The notes under the pieces: model-generated
The model's database searches: none
Told to the model about the DNA's origin: nothing
Seen by the model: only the letters and a program-made list of their open reading frames with translations
In this document: positions 16,521-25,342 of the stretch, piece after piece
Layout of the letters: each line of letters opens with the position of its first letter
Position numbering within the stretch: the stretch's first letter is position 1
Made by a program: the position numbers and the translations under genes
NCBI RefSeq assembly: GCF_030286555.1
Contig: NZ_JASVWF010000002.1
Span: 248,001-312,000, forward strand
Direction of reading: 5' to 3'
From: Actinomycetospora termitidis
Lineage (GTDB): Bacteria > Actinomycetota > Actinomycetes > Mycobacteriales > Pseudonocardiaceae
DNA: 64,000 nt

Positions 16521-18146
16521 TCAGGCGGACACCGGGGTGTCGGTGCCCTCCAGCGTGAACCCCTCGTAGCCCTTCGCCGCGACGTCGGCGAGCTGCTGGC
16601 GGTACGCCCCGATGCCGGCCATGTAGAACATGACCGCGTTCTTCTTGCCCGGGATGTTCGCCCCGAAGATCCACGAGTCGGCCTGCGGGAAGAGCGTCAT
16701 GTCCGCGATCTCCCGGCACGTCGCGGTCCAGCTCTCCTCGGCCGCCGCCGTCGGCTCGACGGTGCGCGCCCCGGACTCCTCGGCCGTGCGGACGAGCTCG
16801 CCGATCCACTCGACCTGGGACTCGATGCTCGGCGGGAGGTTGGTGAACGGGCCGTTCGGGCCGAGGATCATGAACATGTTCGGGAACCCGGCCTTCGACA
16901 CCCCGAGGTAGCTGGTGGGGCCGTCGGCCCAGTGCTCGTCGATGTGCCGGCCGCCGCGTCCGCGCAGGTCCATGGCGCGGTAGTTGCCGTCGACGGCGTC
17001 GAAGCCGGTGGCGAACACCAGCACGTCGAGCTCGTGCTCCACGCCGTCGGCGGTCCGCACGCCGCGCTCGGTGATCTCCTCGATCGGGTTCTCGGCGATG
17101 TCCACCAGCTCGACGTCGTCGCGGTTGTAGGTCTCGTAGTAGCCCTCGTTGCACAGCGGGCGCTTCGCGTAGAGGTCGGTCGGGGTGAGCTTCCGCGCGG
17201 TCTCCGGGTCGTCGACGATCTCGGCGATCTTCGAGCGGATGAACGCGGCCGCGGCGGCGTTCGCGTCCGGGTCCGTCGCGATGTCGGAGAACGTGCCGAA
17301 CATGAACCGGAAGCCGTTGCCCTTGTCCCAGTTCTCCTGGAACACCCGCCGGCGCTCCTCCTCCGAGACACTCATGGCCTCGACGTCGCTCTCCTCGAAC
17401 CCGAACGCGACCTTCGAGCCCCGGACCTGCTCCCAGATCGACCCGAAGTCCTCCTTGGTCCGGTCGACCTCGGCCTGGTCCACCGGCCCGTTGCCGGAGG
17501 GCACGACGTACTGCGGGGTGCGCTGGAAGACGGTGAGGTGCTCCGCGGACCGGGCCGCCGCGACGATGAACTGCGTCCCGGTCGAGCCCGTACCGATCAC
17601 GCCGACCCGGCGCCCGGTGATGTCGAGGTCGGCGGGCCAGGCGTTCGTGTGTACGAGCCGTCCGGCGAAGCGGTCGCGGCCGGGGAGGTCGGGCATGTTG
17701 CTGCGGGCCAGCAGGCCGAGCGCGTTGACCAGGTACCGGCACGTGGTCGCGCTCCCGTCGGACGTGCGCACCGTCCAGAGCCCGGTGTCGTCGTCGAAGT
17801 GCGCGGCGGTGACCTCGGTGTCCAGACGGATGCTCCGCCGCAGGTCGAAGCGGTCGACGACGTGCTCGAGATAGGCGAGGACATCGGGCTGGTCGAGGTA
17901 GCGGGTGCTCCAGTCCCACTCGTTGAGCAGGTCCTCGTCGAAGGAGTAGCGGTACACGAAGCCCTCGGTGTCGGACTTCGCGCCGGGGTAGCGGTTGAAG
18001 TACCAGGTCCCGCCGATCCCGCCGCCCTTCTCGAACGCCTGCACGGACAGGCCGAGCCGGTCGCGCAGGGTGTGCAGCATGTAGATGCCGCCGAAGCCGG
18101 CGCCGATCACGACGGCGTCGACGTCCGGGGTGGTCGTGGTGCTCAT
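16521..18146 (-). CDS. Type I Baeyer-Villiger monooxygenase
   Basis: 541 residues, FAD- and NADPH-dependent. Two Rossmann motifs are seen (GAGFGG near residue 14, GTGSTG near 188), and between them the Baeyer-Villiger fingerprint FAGRLVHTNAWP, matching FxGxxxHxxxWP. FNRYPGAKSDTE and the C-terminal GPFTNLPPSIESQVEWI are typical of cyclohexanone/phenylacetone-type enzymes. The ATG at 18146 has a GAGGAGAC site. It inserts oxygen next to a ketone to give an ester or lactone; the esterase encoded just upstream in the same operon would open it. The activator at 19229 probably controls both. Confidence 0.93.
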   Translation of the reverse strand: MSTTTTPDVDAVVIGAGFGGIYMLHTLRDRLGLSVQAFEKGGGIGGTWYFNRYPGAKSDTEGFVYRYSFDEDLLNEWDWSTRYLDQPDVLAYLEHVVDRFDLRRSIRLDTEVTAAHFDDDTGLWTVRTSDGSATTCRYLVNALGLLARSNMPDLPGRDRFAGRLVHTNAWPADLDITGRRVGVIGTGSTGTQFIVAAARSAEHLTVFQRTPQYVVPSGNGPVDQAEVDRTKEDFGSIWEQVRGSKVAFGFEESDVEAMSVSEEERRRVFQENWDKGNGFRFMFGTFSDIATDPDANAAAAAFIRSKIAEIVDDPETARKLTPTDLYAKRPLCNEGYYETYNRDDVELVDIAENPIEEITERGVRTADGVEHELDVLVFATGFDAVDGNYRAMDLRGRGGRHIDEHWADGPTSYLGVSKAGFPNMFMILGPNGPFTNLPPSIESQVEWIGELVRTAEESGARTVEPTAAAEESWTATCREIADMTLFPQADSWIFGANIPGKKNAVMFYMAGIGAYRQQLADVAAKGYEGFTLEGTDTPVSA

Positions 18147-18175
18147 GGTCGTCTCCTCGGGTGCTGTGAGCGGGG

Positions 18176-19105
18176 TCAGCGCCGGTACCAGGCGGCGATC
18201 GCGGCGATCTCGTCGTCGGCCTCGGGGGCGTGGCCGGCGCAGAACGGGAAGACGTGCTGCATGTCGTCGACGACGGACAGGGTCACGTCGACGCCCGCGG
18301 CCTCGGCGTTCGCGGCGAGCCGGGTGGCGTCGGCGGCCAGCGACTCCGCACCACCCGCGTCCACGTAGAGCCGGGGGAGCCCGGTCAGGTCGGCGTACAG
18401 CGGGTTCGCCAGCGGCGTCCGGGGGTCGATCGCCCCGCCCGCGAGGACGCCGGCGATCATGCCCTCGAGCAGGGGAACCGTGACGAGGGCGTCCGTCTCC
18501 GCGTTGGTCACCAGCGTCTCCCCGCGGTTCTCCATGTCCAGCCACGGCGAGAACGCGATGACGTGGCCGGGCAGCGGGAGCCCCCGTTCCCGCAGCGCCA
18601 GCGGGATCGCGACGGCGAGGTTGCCGCCGGCCGAGTCGCCGATCGTCGTGATGTCGGCCGGGGCGATGCCGCGCTCCGTCAGCCCCGTGAAGGCGGCGAC
18701 GCCGTCCTCGACCTGCGCGGGGTGCGGGTGCTCCGGGGCGCGGCGGTAGTCGAGCACGAACGCCGTCACCCCGAGGGCCTTCGCGACGTGCCCGGCGAGC
18801 TTGCGGTGGCTCGCGGCCGAGCCGACCGCGAACCCGCCGCCATGGGTGTAGAGCAGGACGCGGGAGGCGTCGGCGCCCGCCGGGAGCGTCCAGATCCCCG
18901 GCACCCCGCCGACGGTGTCCTCGCGGTAGCTCACGTCCTCCGGCTCGCGGGTGGGCTGGTGCCACTCGTCGAAGATCGCGCGGAAGAGCCGCGTGGTGAG
19001 GTCCGGCGTGCTCGCGATGATCCCGGACCAGTCCGCGTAGAGGGCGCGCAGCGCCTCGGCGCCGGCCGAGGTCTGCGGGACGCGGGTCGACGGCGTCGTC
19101 GTCAT
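18176..19105 (-). CDS. HSL-family alpha/beta esterase
   Basis: 309 residues of the hormone-sensitive-lipase family: oxyanion HGGG near residue 84, nucleophile GDSAGGN near 153, acid DAGGAESL region, and a C-terminal His in MQHVFPF. First gene of a two-gene operon with the Baeyer-Villiger monooxygenase (29-base gap). The expected role is hydrolysis of the ester or lactone made by that enzyme, as in alicyclic ketone and acetone/methyl ketone degradation. Confidence 0.92.
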   Translation of the reverse strand: MTTTPSTRVPQTSAGAEALRALYADWSGIIASTPDLTTRLFRAIFDEWHQPTREPEDVSYREDTVGGVPGIWTLPAGADASRVLLYTHGGGFAVGSAASHRKLAGHVAKALGVTAFVLDYRRAPEHPHPAQVEDGVAAFTGLTERGIAPADITTIGDSAGGNLAVAIPLALRERGLPLPGHVIAFSPWLDMENRGETLVTNAETDALVTVPLLEGMIAGVLAGGAIDPRTPLANPLYADLTGLPRLYVDAGGAESLAADATRLAANAEAAGVDVTLSVVDDMQHVFPFCAGHAPEADDEIAAIAAWYRR

Positions 19106-19116
19106 CGGTCTCCTCC

Positions 19117-19193
19117 GTGAGGTCGGGTGGCGGTGTGACCTGGACCTCACGATGCGCGGGAGGCACCATCGACGGGCGTTCCATTTCGGAACG
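19117..19193. promoter_or_regulatory. Two inverted repeats in the divergent promoter (activator sites)
   Basis: GTGAGGTC (19117-19124) is matched by GACCTCAC (19143-19150), an 8-bp perfect inverted repeat. CGTTCC-ATTTC-GGAACG at 19177-19193 is a second perfect inverted repeat. Both lie between the esterase/BVMO operon and the AcoR-type activator gene and are good candidates for that activator's binding sites. Confidence 0.5.
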
Positions 19194-19228
19194 TCTCGCG
19201 GGCGAGCCCCGACGCGGACGATGGGCAG

Positions 19229-20947
19229 GTGAGCACCATGGCGAGCACGCGGAGCCGGGTGCCTGCCCTCTCGTCCCGGGAGCACGCGCAGGTCCGGCGC
19301 AGCCGCGAGGCGCTCGTGGGCGGGGGACTGCTGGACGTGCCGCCGGGCACGGCCGGGGTGCCCCGGGTCATCGAGCAGAGCTGGCGGCGCTGCGTCGGCG
19401 AGCAGGTGCCCGTGGCGCCGGCGCGCATCGACTACCGCGAGCCCGAGCCCTCGGCCCTGCGCCGGGCGGCTGAGCCGGTGCTCGACCGGCTGCGCTGGAG
19501 CCTCGCCGACGTCGCGGTCGCGATGGTGCTCTCGGACGCCGACGGTCGGATCGTCGCCCGCTACGCCGACGTCCGGCGCCAGCGGACGCTGATGGACCGC
19601 GCGTGCGCGGCCGAGGGCTTCGACTACTCCGAGGCGTCGATCGGCACCAACGGGCTCGGGACGGTGCTGGTCGAGCGGCGACCCGTGCTCGTCCGCGGTC
19701 CGGAGCACTATAACGCCGAGCTCGAGAGCCTCACCTGCGCCGGGACGCCGATCGTCGAGCCCTACACGGGCCGCGTCGTCGGCTGCTTCTCGCTCGCGTG
19801 CGCGACCCGCGACGTGCACCCGATCATGACGGCGCTCGCCGGTGACGTCGGGCGGCAGATCGAGGCCGGTCTGCTCGACCAGGCCGGGGAGCGGCGCCGC
19901 GGGCTCGTCGAGGCGTACCTGGCGGTCGACCGGGCCGACGGACCGTCCCTCGTGGTCGACGAGGACACGGTGCTGGCCAACCGCGCCGGGCTCGCGCACG
20001 TGGGCCCGGACCTGCACGCCCTGCTGTGGACCCACCTGCGCGAGCACGGCCGGTCCGGGCGGATGCCCGTCCCGCTGACCGACGGGTTCCACGACGCGTT
20101 GGTCGAGCCGATCTCCGACGGCGGGCGGCCCGCCTTCGGGGTCCGCCTGCTCCCTCGTCCCGACGACGGGTCGCGGCGTTCGCCGCGGCCCGCACCCGCC
20201 GTCGGGAAGCCGCTGCACCACGACCCCCGGGTGGCCGGGCAGCTCGAGGAGGCGCTCGCCCACGGTGAGCCGGTCGCGGTCGTCGGGCCCGGCGGCGCGG
20301 GCAAGTGCCGCACCGCCCGGGCGCTGCTCCGGCGGCGGGGGATGGACCCGCTGGTCGTCGAGCCGGCGCTGGACCCGGACTGGTCCGCGACGGCGGGTGC
20401 GGCCGTCGCGGCCGGGCACGGCGTCGTGCTCCGGCGCGTGCACGAGCACCCGCAGCCCACGGTCGGGCAGCTGCAGTCGCTCCTCGTCGGGCCGGGCCCC
20501 GTCGCGCTCACCCTCGACCTCGACGCCGCGGACGACGCGCTCGTCGGGACGGTGCGCCGCCTGACCACCGTCGTCCGGCTGCCGACGCTCGCGCAGGGCC
20601 GGGAGCACCTGCCTGCTCTGGTCCGCGAGATCGCCCCGACCGCGCGCTTCTCCCCGGATGCGTGGGAGCGCCTGCTCGCCTGGTCCTGGCCCGGAAACCT
20701 CGCCGAACTGCACACCACGGTCGCCGCCGCGGCCCGGCGGGCCTCGGGTGGCCTGGTCGAGGAGGACGACCTCCCCGAGGACCTGCGCGGGCCGCGCCGT
20801 CCGATGGGCCTGCTGGAGTCGGCCGAGCGGGACGCGGTCGCCGAGGCCCTCCGCGCCTCGGGCGGCAACCGGACGGTGGCCGCGCGGTCGTTGGGGATCG
20901 GGCGGAACACCCTCTACCGCAAGATGCGCGAGTTCGGGCTGCACTGA
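19229..20947 (+). CDS. AcoR/MimR-type transcriptional activator with degenerate AAA+ domain
   Basis: 572 residues. The N-terminal half is GAF-like (VIEQSWRRC, FDYSEASIGTNGLGT, GTPIVEPYTGRVVGCFSLAC), typical of AcoR-like activators of actinomycetes. The central ATPase is degenerate: the P-loop is GPGGAGKCRTA, with Cys where Ser/Thr is expected, and I see no GAFTGA sigma-54 contact motif. The C-terminus is a Fis-type helix-turn-helix (VAEALRASGGNRTVAARSLGIGRNTLYRKM). It diverges from the esterase/BVMO operon, its probable target. Start GTG/ATG choice between 19229 and 19238 is uncertain. Confidence 0.85.
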   Translation: MSTMASTRSRVPALSSREHAQVRRSREALVGGGLLDVPPGTAGVPRVIEQSWRRCVGEQVPVAPARIDYREPEPSALRRAAEPVLDRLRWSLADVAVAMVLSDADGRIVARYADVRRQRTLMDRACAAEGFDYSEASIGTNGLGTVLVERRPVLVRGPEHYNAELESLTCAGTPIVEPYTGRVVGCFSLACATRDVHPIMTALAGDVGRQIEAGLLDQAGERRRGLVEAYLAVDRADGPSLVVDEDTVLANRAGLAHVGPDLHALLWTHLREHGRSGRMPVPLTDGFHDALVEPISDGGRPAFGVRLLPRPDDGSRRSPRPAPAVGKPLHHDPRVAGQLEEALAHGEPVAVVGPGGAGKCRTARALLRRRGMDPLVVEPALDPDWSATAGAAVAAGHGVVLRRVHEHPQPTVGQLQSLLVGPGPVALTLDLDAADDALVGTVRRLTTVVRLPTLAQGREHLPALVREIAPTARFSPDAWERLLAWSWPGNLAELHTTVAAAARRASGGLVEEDDLPEDLRGPRRPMGLLESAERDAVAEALRASGGNRTVAARSLGIGRNTLYRKMREFGLH

Positions 20948-20956
20948 CGGCGGGCG

Positions 20957-21724
20957 TCAGCCGAGCCCGCGCCCGCCGTTGACGGGGAGGACCTGGCCGT
21001 TGATCCAGGACGCCTCGTCGGAGAGCAGGAACGTGACGGCCGAGGCGATGTCGTCGGGGACGCCGAGGCGGGGCGCATGCACCCGGGTGAGGACCTCGGC
21101 CTGGTAGTCGTCGGAGTTCAGCGTCGCCGACTGCTCGGTCAGGACGAGCCCGGGCGCGACCGTGTTGCAGCGGATGTTCCGCTTGCCCCACCCGATCGCG
21201 ATGTGCTTGCTCAGCGCGAGGATGCCGGACTTCGACGCGCCGTAGGCGACGCGGTTCGCGTCGCCGTAGAGCACCAGCCCGGAGATGGTGTTCACGATCG
21301 CCCCGCCACCGCTGTCGAGCAGTGCCGGGATCGCGTGCCGGGCCATGAGGAAGTAGCCGGTGAGGTTGACCTCGAGGCTGCGCCGCCACACCTCCAGCGG
21401 CACCGTGACGACGTCGGTGTCGCGGCCGAGGGTCTGCGCCGAGGTGTCCGCGGCGACGTTGAAGAGGCCGTGCACCGCGCCGAACGTCTTCGTCGCGACC
21501 TCGACGAGGTCCGCGCACGAGGTGTCGTCACTGATGTCGAAGACGCTCCCGACGCACTCGCCGCCGGACCCGGCGATCTCCGCGACCGTGCCGTCGACGC
21601 CCCGTCCGTCGAGGTCCCCGACGACGACCCGGGCCCCCTCGCGGGCCAGCCGCACCGCGGTGGCCCGGCCCAGGCCCGATCCGGCGCCGGCCACGATCAC
21701 GACCTTGTCCTGCATCCTGTCCAC
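20957..21724 (-). CDS. Short-chain dehydrogenase/reductase
   Basis: 255 residues, classical SDR: GAGSGLGR near residue 13, NVAA in place of NNAG, active-site NTISGLVLYGDANRVAYGASKSG, and C-terminal LPVNGGRGLG. GTG at 21724 has AAGGAG eight bases upstream. It is the last gene of the P450 operon, 16 bases after the P450 stop. It would oxidise the alcohol made by the P450. The replacement of NNAG by NVAA is a mild deviation. Confidence 0.88.
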   Translation of the reverse strand: MDRMQDKVVIVAGAGSGLGRATAVRLAREGARVVVGDLDGRGVDGTVAEIAGSGGECVGSVFDISDDTSCADLVEVATKTFGAVHGLFNVAADTSAQTLGRDTDVVTVPLEVWRRSLEVNLTGYFLMARHAIPALLDSGGGAIVNTISGLVLYGDANRVAYGASKSGILALSKHIAIGWGKRNIRCNTVAPGLVLTEQSATLNSDDYQAEVLTRVHAPRLGVPDDIASAVTFLLSDEASWINGQVLPVNGGRGLG

Positions 21725-21740
21725 GAGACGTACTCCTTCC

Positions 21741-22961
21741 TCAGGCCGCGGTCAGCCGGACGGGGAGACTGCGAAAGCCCCGCAGCGTGTTGTTCAGCAT
21801 CGGCACGGGCTCGCCGGTGAGCTCGATCGTCGCGACTTTTCGGGCCACGGCGCCGATCAGCGCCTCCGCCTCCATGCGCGCGATCGGCTGCCCGATGCAC
21901 TGGTGGATGCCGCGTCCGAAGGTCATGTGCCCGTCCTCGGAGGTCCGGTCGATGTCGTACCGGTCGACCGTCGGCCCCCAACGGCGCGGGTCCCGGTTCG
22001 CGGAGGCGACCAGCAGCATCACCTTCTGGCCCTCGCGGATCGGGATGCCACCGATCTCGGTGTCCCGGGCCGGGGTGCGGTAGTTCTGCCGCACGACGCT
22101 GTCGAGACGCAGGGACTCCTCGTAGGCGAACTTCGCGCGCCGCGGGTCGGCGACGAGCTTCGCGTACTCACCGGGATGGGTGGCGAGGTGGAAGAGCGTG
22201 TAGGCGATGCTGTGGATCGTCGTGTCGATCCCGGCCCCGAGCAGGGAGCGGACGAGGTTGGCGGCCTGGTCGGGGGTGAACTTCCCGGCGTCCGCGGCCT
22301 CCCAGATCGCACCGCCCACGGTGCCGCGGGCGACCGCGTCGCGGGCGCAGCTCGCGCGGATCCACTCCTGGACGGCCGCGAGGTCGCCGACCGCGGCGAT
22401 CTCGGCGCGCGCCCGCTCGGTCTGCGGCCCGAGGGACTCGAACAGGAAGGTGCTGTAGCGCAGCAGGTTCTCCCGTCCCTCCGGTGGTGCCCCGATCACC
22501 GCGTCCGGGATAACGCGGAGCGGGAAGGCCTCGGCCAGGTCCGTCTGCGCGTCGGCCAGGCCCTTCTCCAGGGCGAGGTCGACGATCGTGTCCGCCGCCT
22601 CGGCGAAGGTCTGCCGCAGCCGCCGGAGATTGCGAGGCGCGAGGATCTCGCCGATCACCGACCGTACGGCGGTGTGGTCCGGCTGGTCGCTCTCGAGCAG
22701 GATGGCGGGCTCGCGGAAGCTCTCGCCCTTGGTGCGGTCCAGGATCCCGGCGCCGCGCCCGCTGATGAACAGGTCGTTGCGGACGTGCAGCTCCCGCAGC
22801 TCGGCGTCGCGGCCGACCGCGACGATGTCGTAGCCGAGCGACTGGTCCACGCGGACGACCGGTCCGGCCTCGCGCACCTCCTCCCAGAACGGGAGCGGAT
22901 CGGTCAGGACCTCGGTGCTGTAGGGGTCGACGGCGACGTGGGGGAGTTCGACGGTCTGCAT
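21741..22961 (-). CDS. Cytochrome P450
   Basis: 406 residues, soluble bacterial P450. I-helix AGIDTTIHS with the acid-Thr pair, K-helix EESLR, and heme ligand Cys in FGRGIHQCIGQPIARME. No membrane anchor. The gene directly downstream of the reductase (20-base gap) and upstream of an SDR indicates a hydroxylase or demethylase with a dedicated partner. The family within the P450 superfamily cannot be assigned by eye. Confidence 0.93.
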   Translation of the reverse strand: MQTVELPHVAVDPYSTEVLTDPLPFWEEVREAGPVVRVDQSLGYDIVAVGRDAELRELHVRNDLFISGRGAGILDRTKGESFREPAILLESDQPDHTAVRSVIGEILAPRNLRRLRQTFAEAADTIVDLALEKGLADAQTDLAEAFPLRVIPDAVIGAPPEGRENLLRYSTFLFESLGPQTERARAEIAAVGDLAAVQEWIRASCARDAVARGTVGGAIWEAADAGKFTPDQAANLVRSLLGAGIDTTIHSIAYTLFHLATHPGEYAKLVADPRRAKFAYEESLRLDSVVRQNYRTPARDTEIGGIPIREGQKVMLLVASANRDPRRWGPTVDRYDIDRTSEDGHMTFGRGIHQCIGQPIARMEAEALIGAVARKVATIELTGEPVPMLNNTLRGFRSLPVRLTAA

Positions 22962-22981
22962 GGTGGTGGCTCCTCGGTGGT

Positions 22982-23956
22982 TCAGAGGTCCAGCACCAGG
23001 CGCGGACCGCGGGCCCGGGAGACGCAGATCATCATCGTCTCCGAGTCCTCGCGTTCCGCGTCGGTGAGGACCGCGTCGCGGTGGTCGACCTCGCCGGCGA
23101 GGACGGTGGTCTCGCAGGTGCCACACGTCCCTTCGCCGCAGGAGGACAGGGTCTGCACGCCGGCGTCCCGGACCGCCTCGAGCACGGAGCGGCCGGGCGG
23201 CACGGGGACGGTGCGATCGGACCGTGCGAGCTCGACCTCGAACGGCGTGTCCTCGCGGTCGGTGATCGCGAGCGGGGCGAACCGCTCGACGTGCAGGGAC
23301 TCCGCGGGGGCGTGCTCCGCCACGGCGTCCAGGAACCCGGCGGGCCCGCAGGCGTAGACCTGGGTCCCGGAGGGCGTCGCGGCGAGCAGGCCGGCGAGGT
23401 CGAGCAGGCCCCGGTCGGCGTCGACGTGGAGGTCGACGCGGTCCGGCCAGCGCCGGGCGAGGTCGGCGGCGAAGGCCATCGAGCCCGCGGTGCGGCCGGC
23501 GTAGACCAGTCGCCAGTCCGCACCCCGGGCGGCCGCCTCGTCGATCATGCTGATCAGCGGCGTGATGCCGATGCCGCCGGCCAGGAACAGGTAGCGGCCC
23601 TGCTCGTCGAGGGCGAAGTGGTTGCGGGGCCCGGCGACCCGGACGTCCCGTCCGACCGCCAGTTCGTCGTGGCAGAACGCCGATCCGCCCCGCCCGTCAC
23701 GCTCGCGCAGCACGGCGACCCGCCAGGTGCCGGTGGCGGACGGGAGCAGGCTGTACTGCCGGACCAGGTCGTCGCCGAGGTGGAGATCGATGTGCGACCC
23801 GGGCGTGAAAGACCCGAACGGCGCGTCCGCGGCGCTCGCGGCCAGCACGATCTCCACGACGCCGTCGGCGACGACCGTTTTCGTCACGACCCGAGCGTCG
23901 ACGAGGTGGCCGGTGGCCGGGGCTGCGGATGTCAGTGGTGGTGTGGTGGCGCTCAA
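22982..23956 (-). CDS. Phthalate-dioxygenase-reductase-type oxidoreductase (P450 partner)
   Basis: 324 residues. Order of parts: flavin domain with RQYSLLPS, NAD-binding GGIGITPLISM and YACGPAGFLDAV, and C-terminal plant-type 2Fe-2S domain with SSCGEGTCGTCETTVL plus a final Cys in MMICVSRA. This is the architecture fused to the C-terminus of P450RhF-type self-sufficient enzymes, here as a separate protein. The start is TTG 23956, supported by AGGAG six bases upstream. It should pass electrons from NAD(P)H to the P450 encoded next. Confidence 0.92.
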   Translation of the reverse strand: MSATTPPLTSAAPATGHLVDARVVTKTVVADGVVEIVLAASAADAPFGSFTPGSHIDLHLGDDLVRQYSLLPSATGTWRVAVLRERDGRGGSAFCHDELAVGRDVRVAGPRNHFALDEQGRYLFLAGGIGITPLISMIDEAAARGADWRLVYAGRTAGSMAFAADLARRWPDRVDLHVDADRGLLDLAGLLAATPSGTQVYACGPAGFLDAVAEHAPAESLHVERFAPLAITDREDTPFEVELARSDRTVPVPPGRSVLEAVRDAGVQTLSSCGEGTCGTCETTVLAGEVDHRDAVLTDAEREDSETMMICVSRARGPRLVLDL

Positions 23957-24008
23957 GACCGGCTCCTGGCTCGTCGTCGAGGCGGGTGGTGGAAGGGGGG
24001 ACGAGGGT

Positions 24009-24302
24009 TCAGCCGGTGCCCTCGACGATGACGATGCGTCGCGACATGCACTTCCGGGCCACCTCGATGGCCGGCGCGTAGGTGCTCGAGGTGTAGAAGG
24101 CGCGGGCGTCGTCGAGGGTGTCGAAGCCGAGCACGACCACGGTGACGCCGTCGTCGAGCTCGCCCTCGAGGACCTCCGGCGTCCGGTTGCGCACCAGGTA
24201 GCGGCCGCCGAACTCGGCCACGGCCTGCCGGGCGATGGAGCGGTACTCGTCGAGCAGGTTCTCGTCGGTGGTGACGATCTCGCTCAGCAGATAGGCCGTC
24301 AT
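24009..24302 (-). CDS. DUF1330 family protein
   Basis: 97 residues, ferredoxin-like alpha+beta fold of the DUF1330 family (TAYLLSEIVTTDENLLDEYRSIARQAVAEFGGRYLVRN, ending CMSRRIVIVEGTG). Function is unknown; such proteins often accompany catabolic oxidoreductases. Its ATG overlaps the stop of the quinone reductase-like gene by four bases, so they are translationally coupled. Confidence 0.82.
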   Translation of the reverse strand: MTAYLLSEIVTTDENLLDEYRSIARQAVAEFGGRYLVRNRTPEVLEGELDDGVTVVVLGFDTLDDARAFYTSSTYAPAIEVARKCMSRRIVIVEGTG

Positions 24303-25273
24303 GTCTCCTGCTCCCAGGGGTCGATCAGGACGCGGCCGGTGCGGCCGCGTCGTGCGGTGGCCGCCATCGCGCCGGCGGCGTCGTCGAGACCGAAGGTCTC
24401 CGGGCTGTCGACGGGGATGCGGCCGCTCGCCACCTCCGCGAGCACGTCGTCGAGGACGGCCGCGACCCGTGCGGGGTCGTCCAGGTGGTCCAGCAACCAG
24501 AAGCCGGTGACCGTGCGCGAGCCCGGGATCAACGACCGCGGCGCGAGGGTGGCGGGGAGATCGCTCGAGCTGCCGTAGGAGACGAGGGTCCCCCGGCGGC
24601 CCAGGGCGCCGGCCGCCGCCTCGAGCACGGGCCCGCCGATCGAGTCGAGGACGAGGTCGATCGGGCCGTCCGCCGCGTGGCGCAACGCCGCTCCGAGGTC
24701 GTCCGCGTCGGTGCGGACGACCGCTGACGCCCCCGCGGAACGCAGCCGGTCCTCCGGCGCCGTCGGCGAGGCGATCGCGACGACGTGCCGCTGCCCGCGC
24801 ACGGCCGACAGCCGCAGGAGCAGCGTCCCGACGGCGCCGGTCGCCCCCGACACCACGACGCCGTCGTCCTTCGTGGGTCGGGTCGTGTCCAGCAGCAGGC
24901 CGGCGGTGAGCCCGGGGACGAACACCGAGAGCGCGGACTCGTCGTCGAGACCCTCGGGGACGGGGTGGACATCGCGCTCCCGGACCGCCACGTACTGGCC
25001 GAAGCCACCGCATCCGCAGAGGGCGAGCACCGTCTCGCCGGTGTCGGTGCGCGTCCCGACGATCTCTCCGCCCGGAACGAACGGGAGTTCCTCCACGCGG
25101 CCGGTCAGATGATTCAGGCCGGTGCGGCAGGCCCGTTCGTCCGCGAAGTTCACGGCGGCACGTCGGACTCGCACGAGCACGTCCCCGCACGCCGGCTCGG
25201 GAATGGGGATGCGCGTCGTCGTCAAGGTTTCGGCGCTGCCGCGTTCGGCCTGCAGAACGACCGCCATGGTCAC
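24299..25273 (-). CDS. Zinc-independent MDR alcohol dehydrogenase / quinone oxidoreductase
   Basis: 324 residues, medium-chain dehydrogenase/reductase of the quinone oxidoreductase type. VLVRVRRAAVNFADERACRTG replaces the zinc-binding Cys/His set, and the NADPH site reads VSGATGAVGTLLLRL near residue 140. GTG at 25273 has GGAGG eight bases upstream. It opens the operon that continues through DUF1330, reductase, P450 and SDR, and two tandem operator-like palindromes lie 17 bases upstream of the start. Confidence 0.88.
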   Translation of the reverse strand: MTMAVVLQAERGSAETLTTTRIPIPEPACGDVLVRVRRAAVNFADERACRTGLNHLTGRVEELPFVPGGEIVGTRTDTGETVLALCGCGGFGQYVAVRERDVHPVPEGLDDESALSVFVPGLTAGLLLDTTRPTKDDGVVVSGATGAVGTLLLRLSAVRGQRHVVAIASPTAPEDRLRSAGASAVVRTDADDLGAALRHAADGPIDLVLDSIGGPVLEAAAGALGRRGTLVSYGSSSDLPATLAPRSLIPGSRTVTGFWLLDHLDDPARVAAVLDDVLAEVASGRIPVDSPETFGLDDAAGAMAATARRGRTGRVLIDPWEQET

Positions 25274-25289
25274 GTTGAACACCTCCGAT

Positions 25290-25321
25290 GACTTCCCAGG
25301 AAGTCGACTTCCGGAGAAGTT
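25290..25321. promoter_or_regulatory. Tandem 16-bp palindromic operators (copy 1)
   Basis: Two adjoining sites, GACTTCCCAGGAAGTC (25290-25305, perfect palindrome) and GACTTCCGGAGAAGTT (25306-25321, near-perfect). The same type of tandem occurs at 26211-26242. They lie right in front of the P450 operon. The MarR protein at 28519 is the likely binder. Confidence 0.7.
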
Positions 25322-25342
25322 AGGGGACGTGTCGACGGGCCG

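Noticed and set aside
19106..19228. Sigma-54 promoter for the esterase/BVMO operon
   Set aside because: No TGGCAC-N5-TTGC pattern on the relevant strand, and the activator lacks the sigma-54 contact motif.
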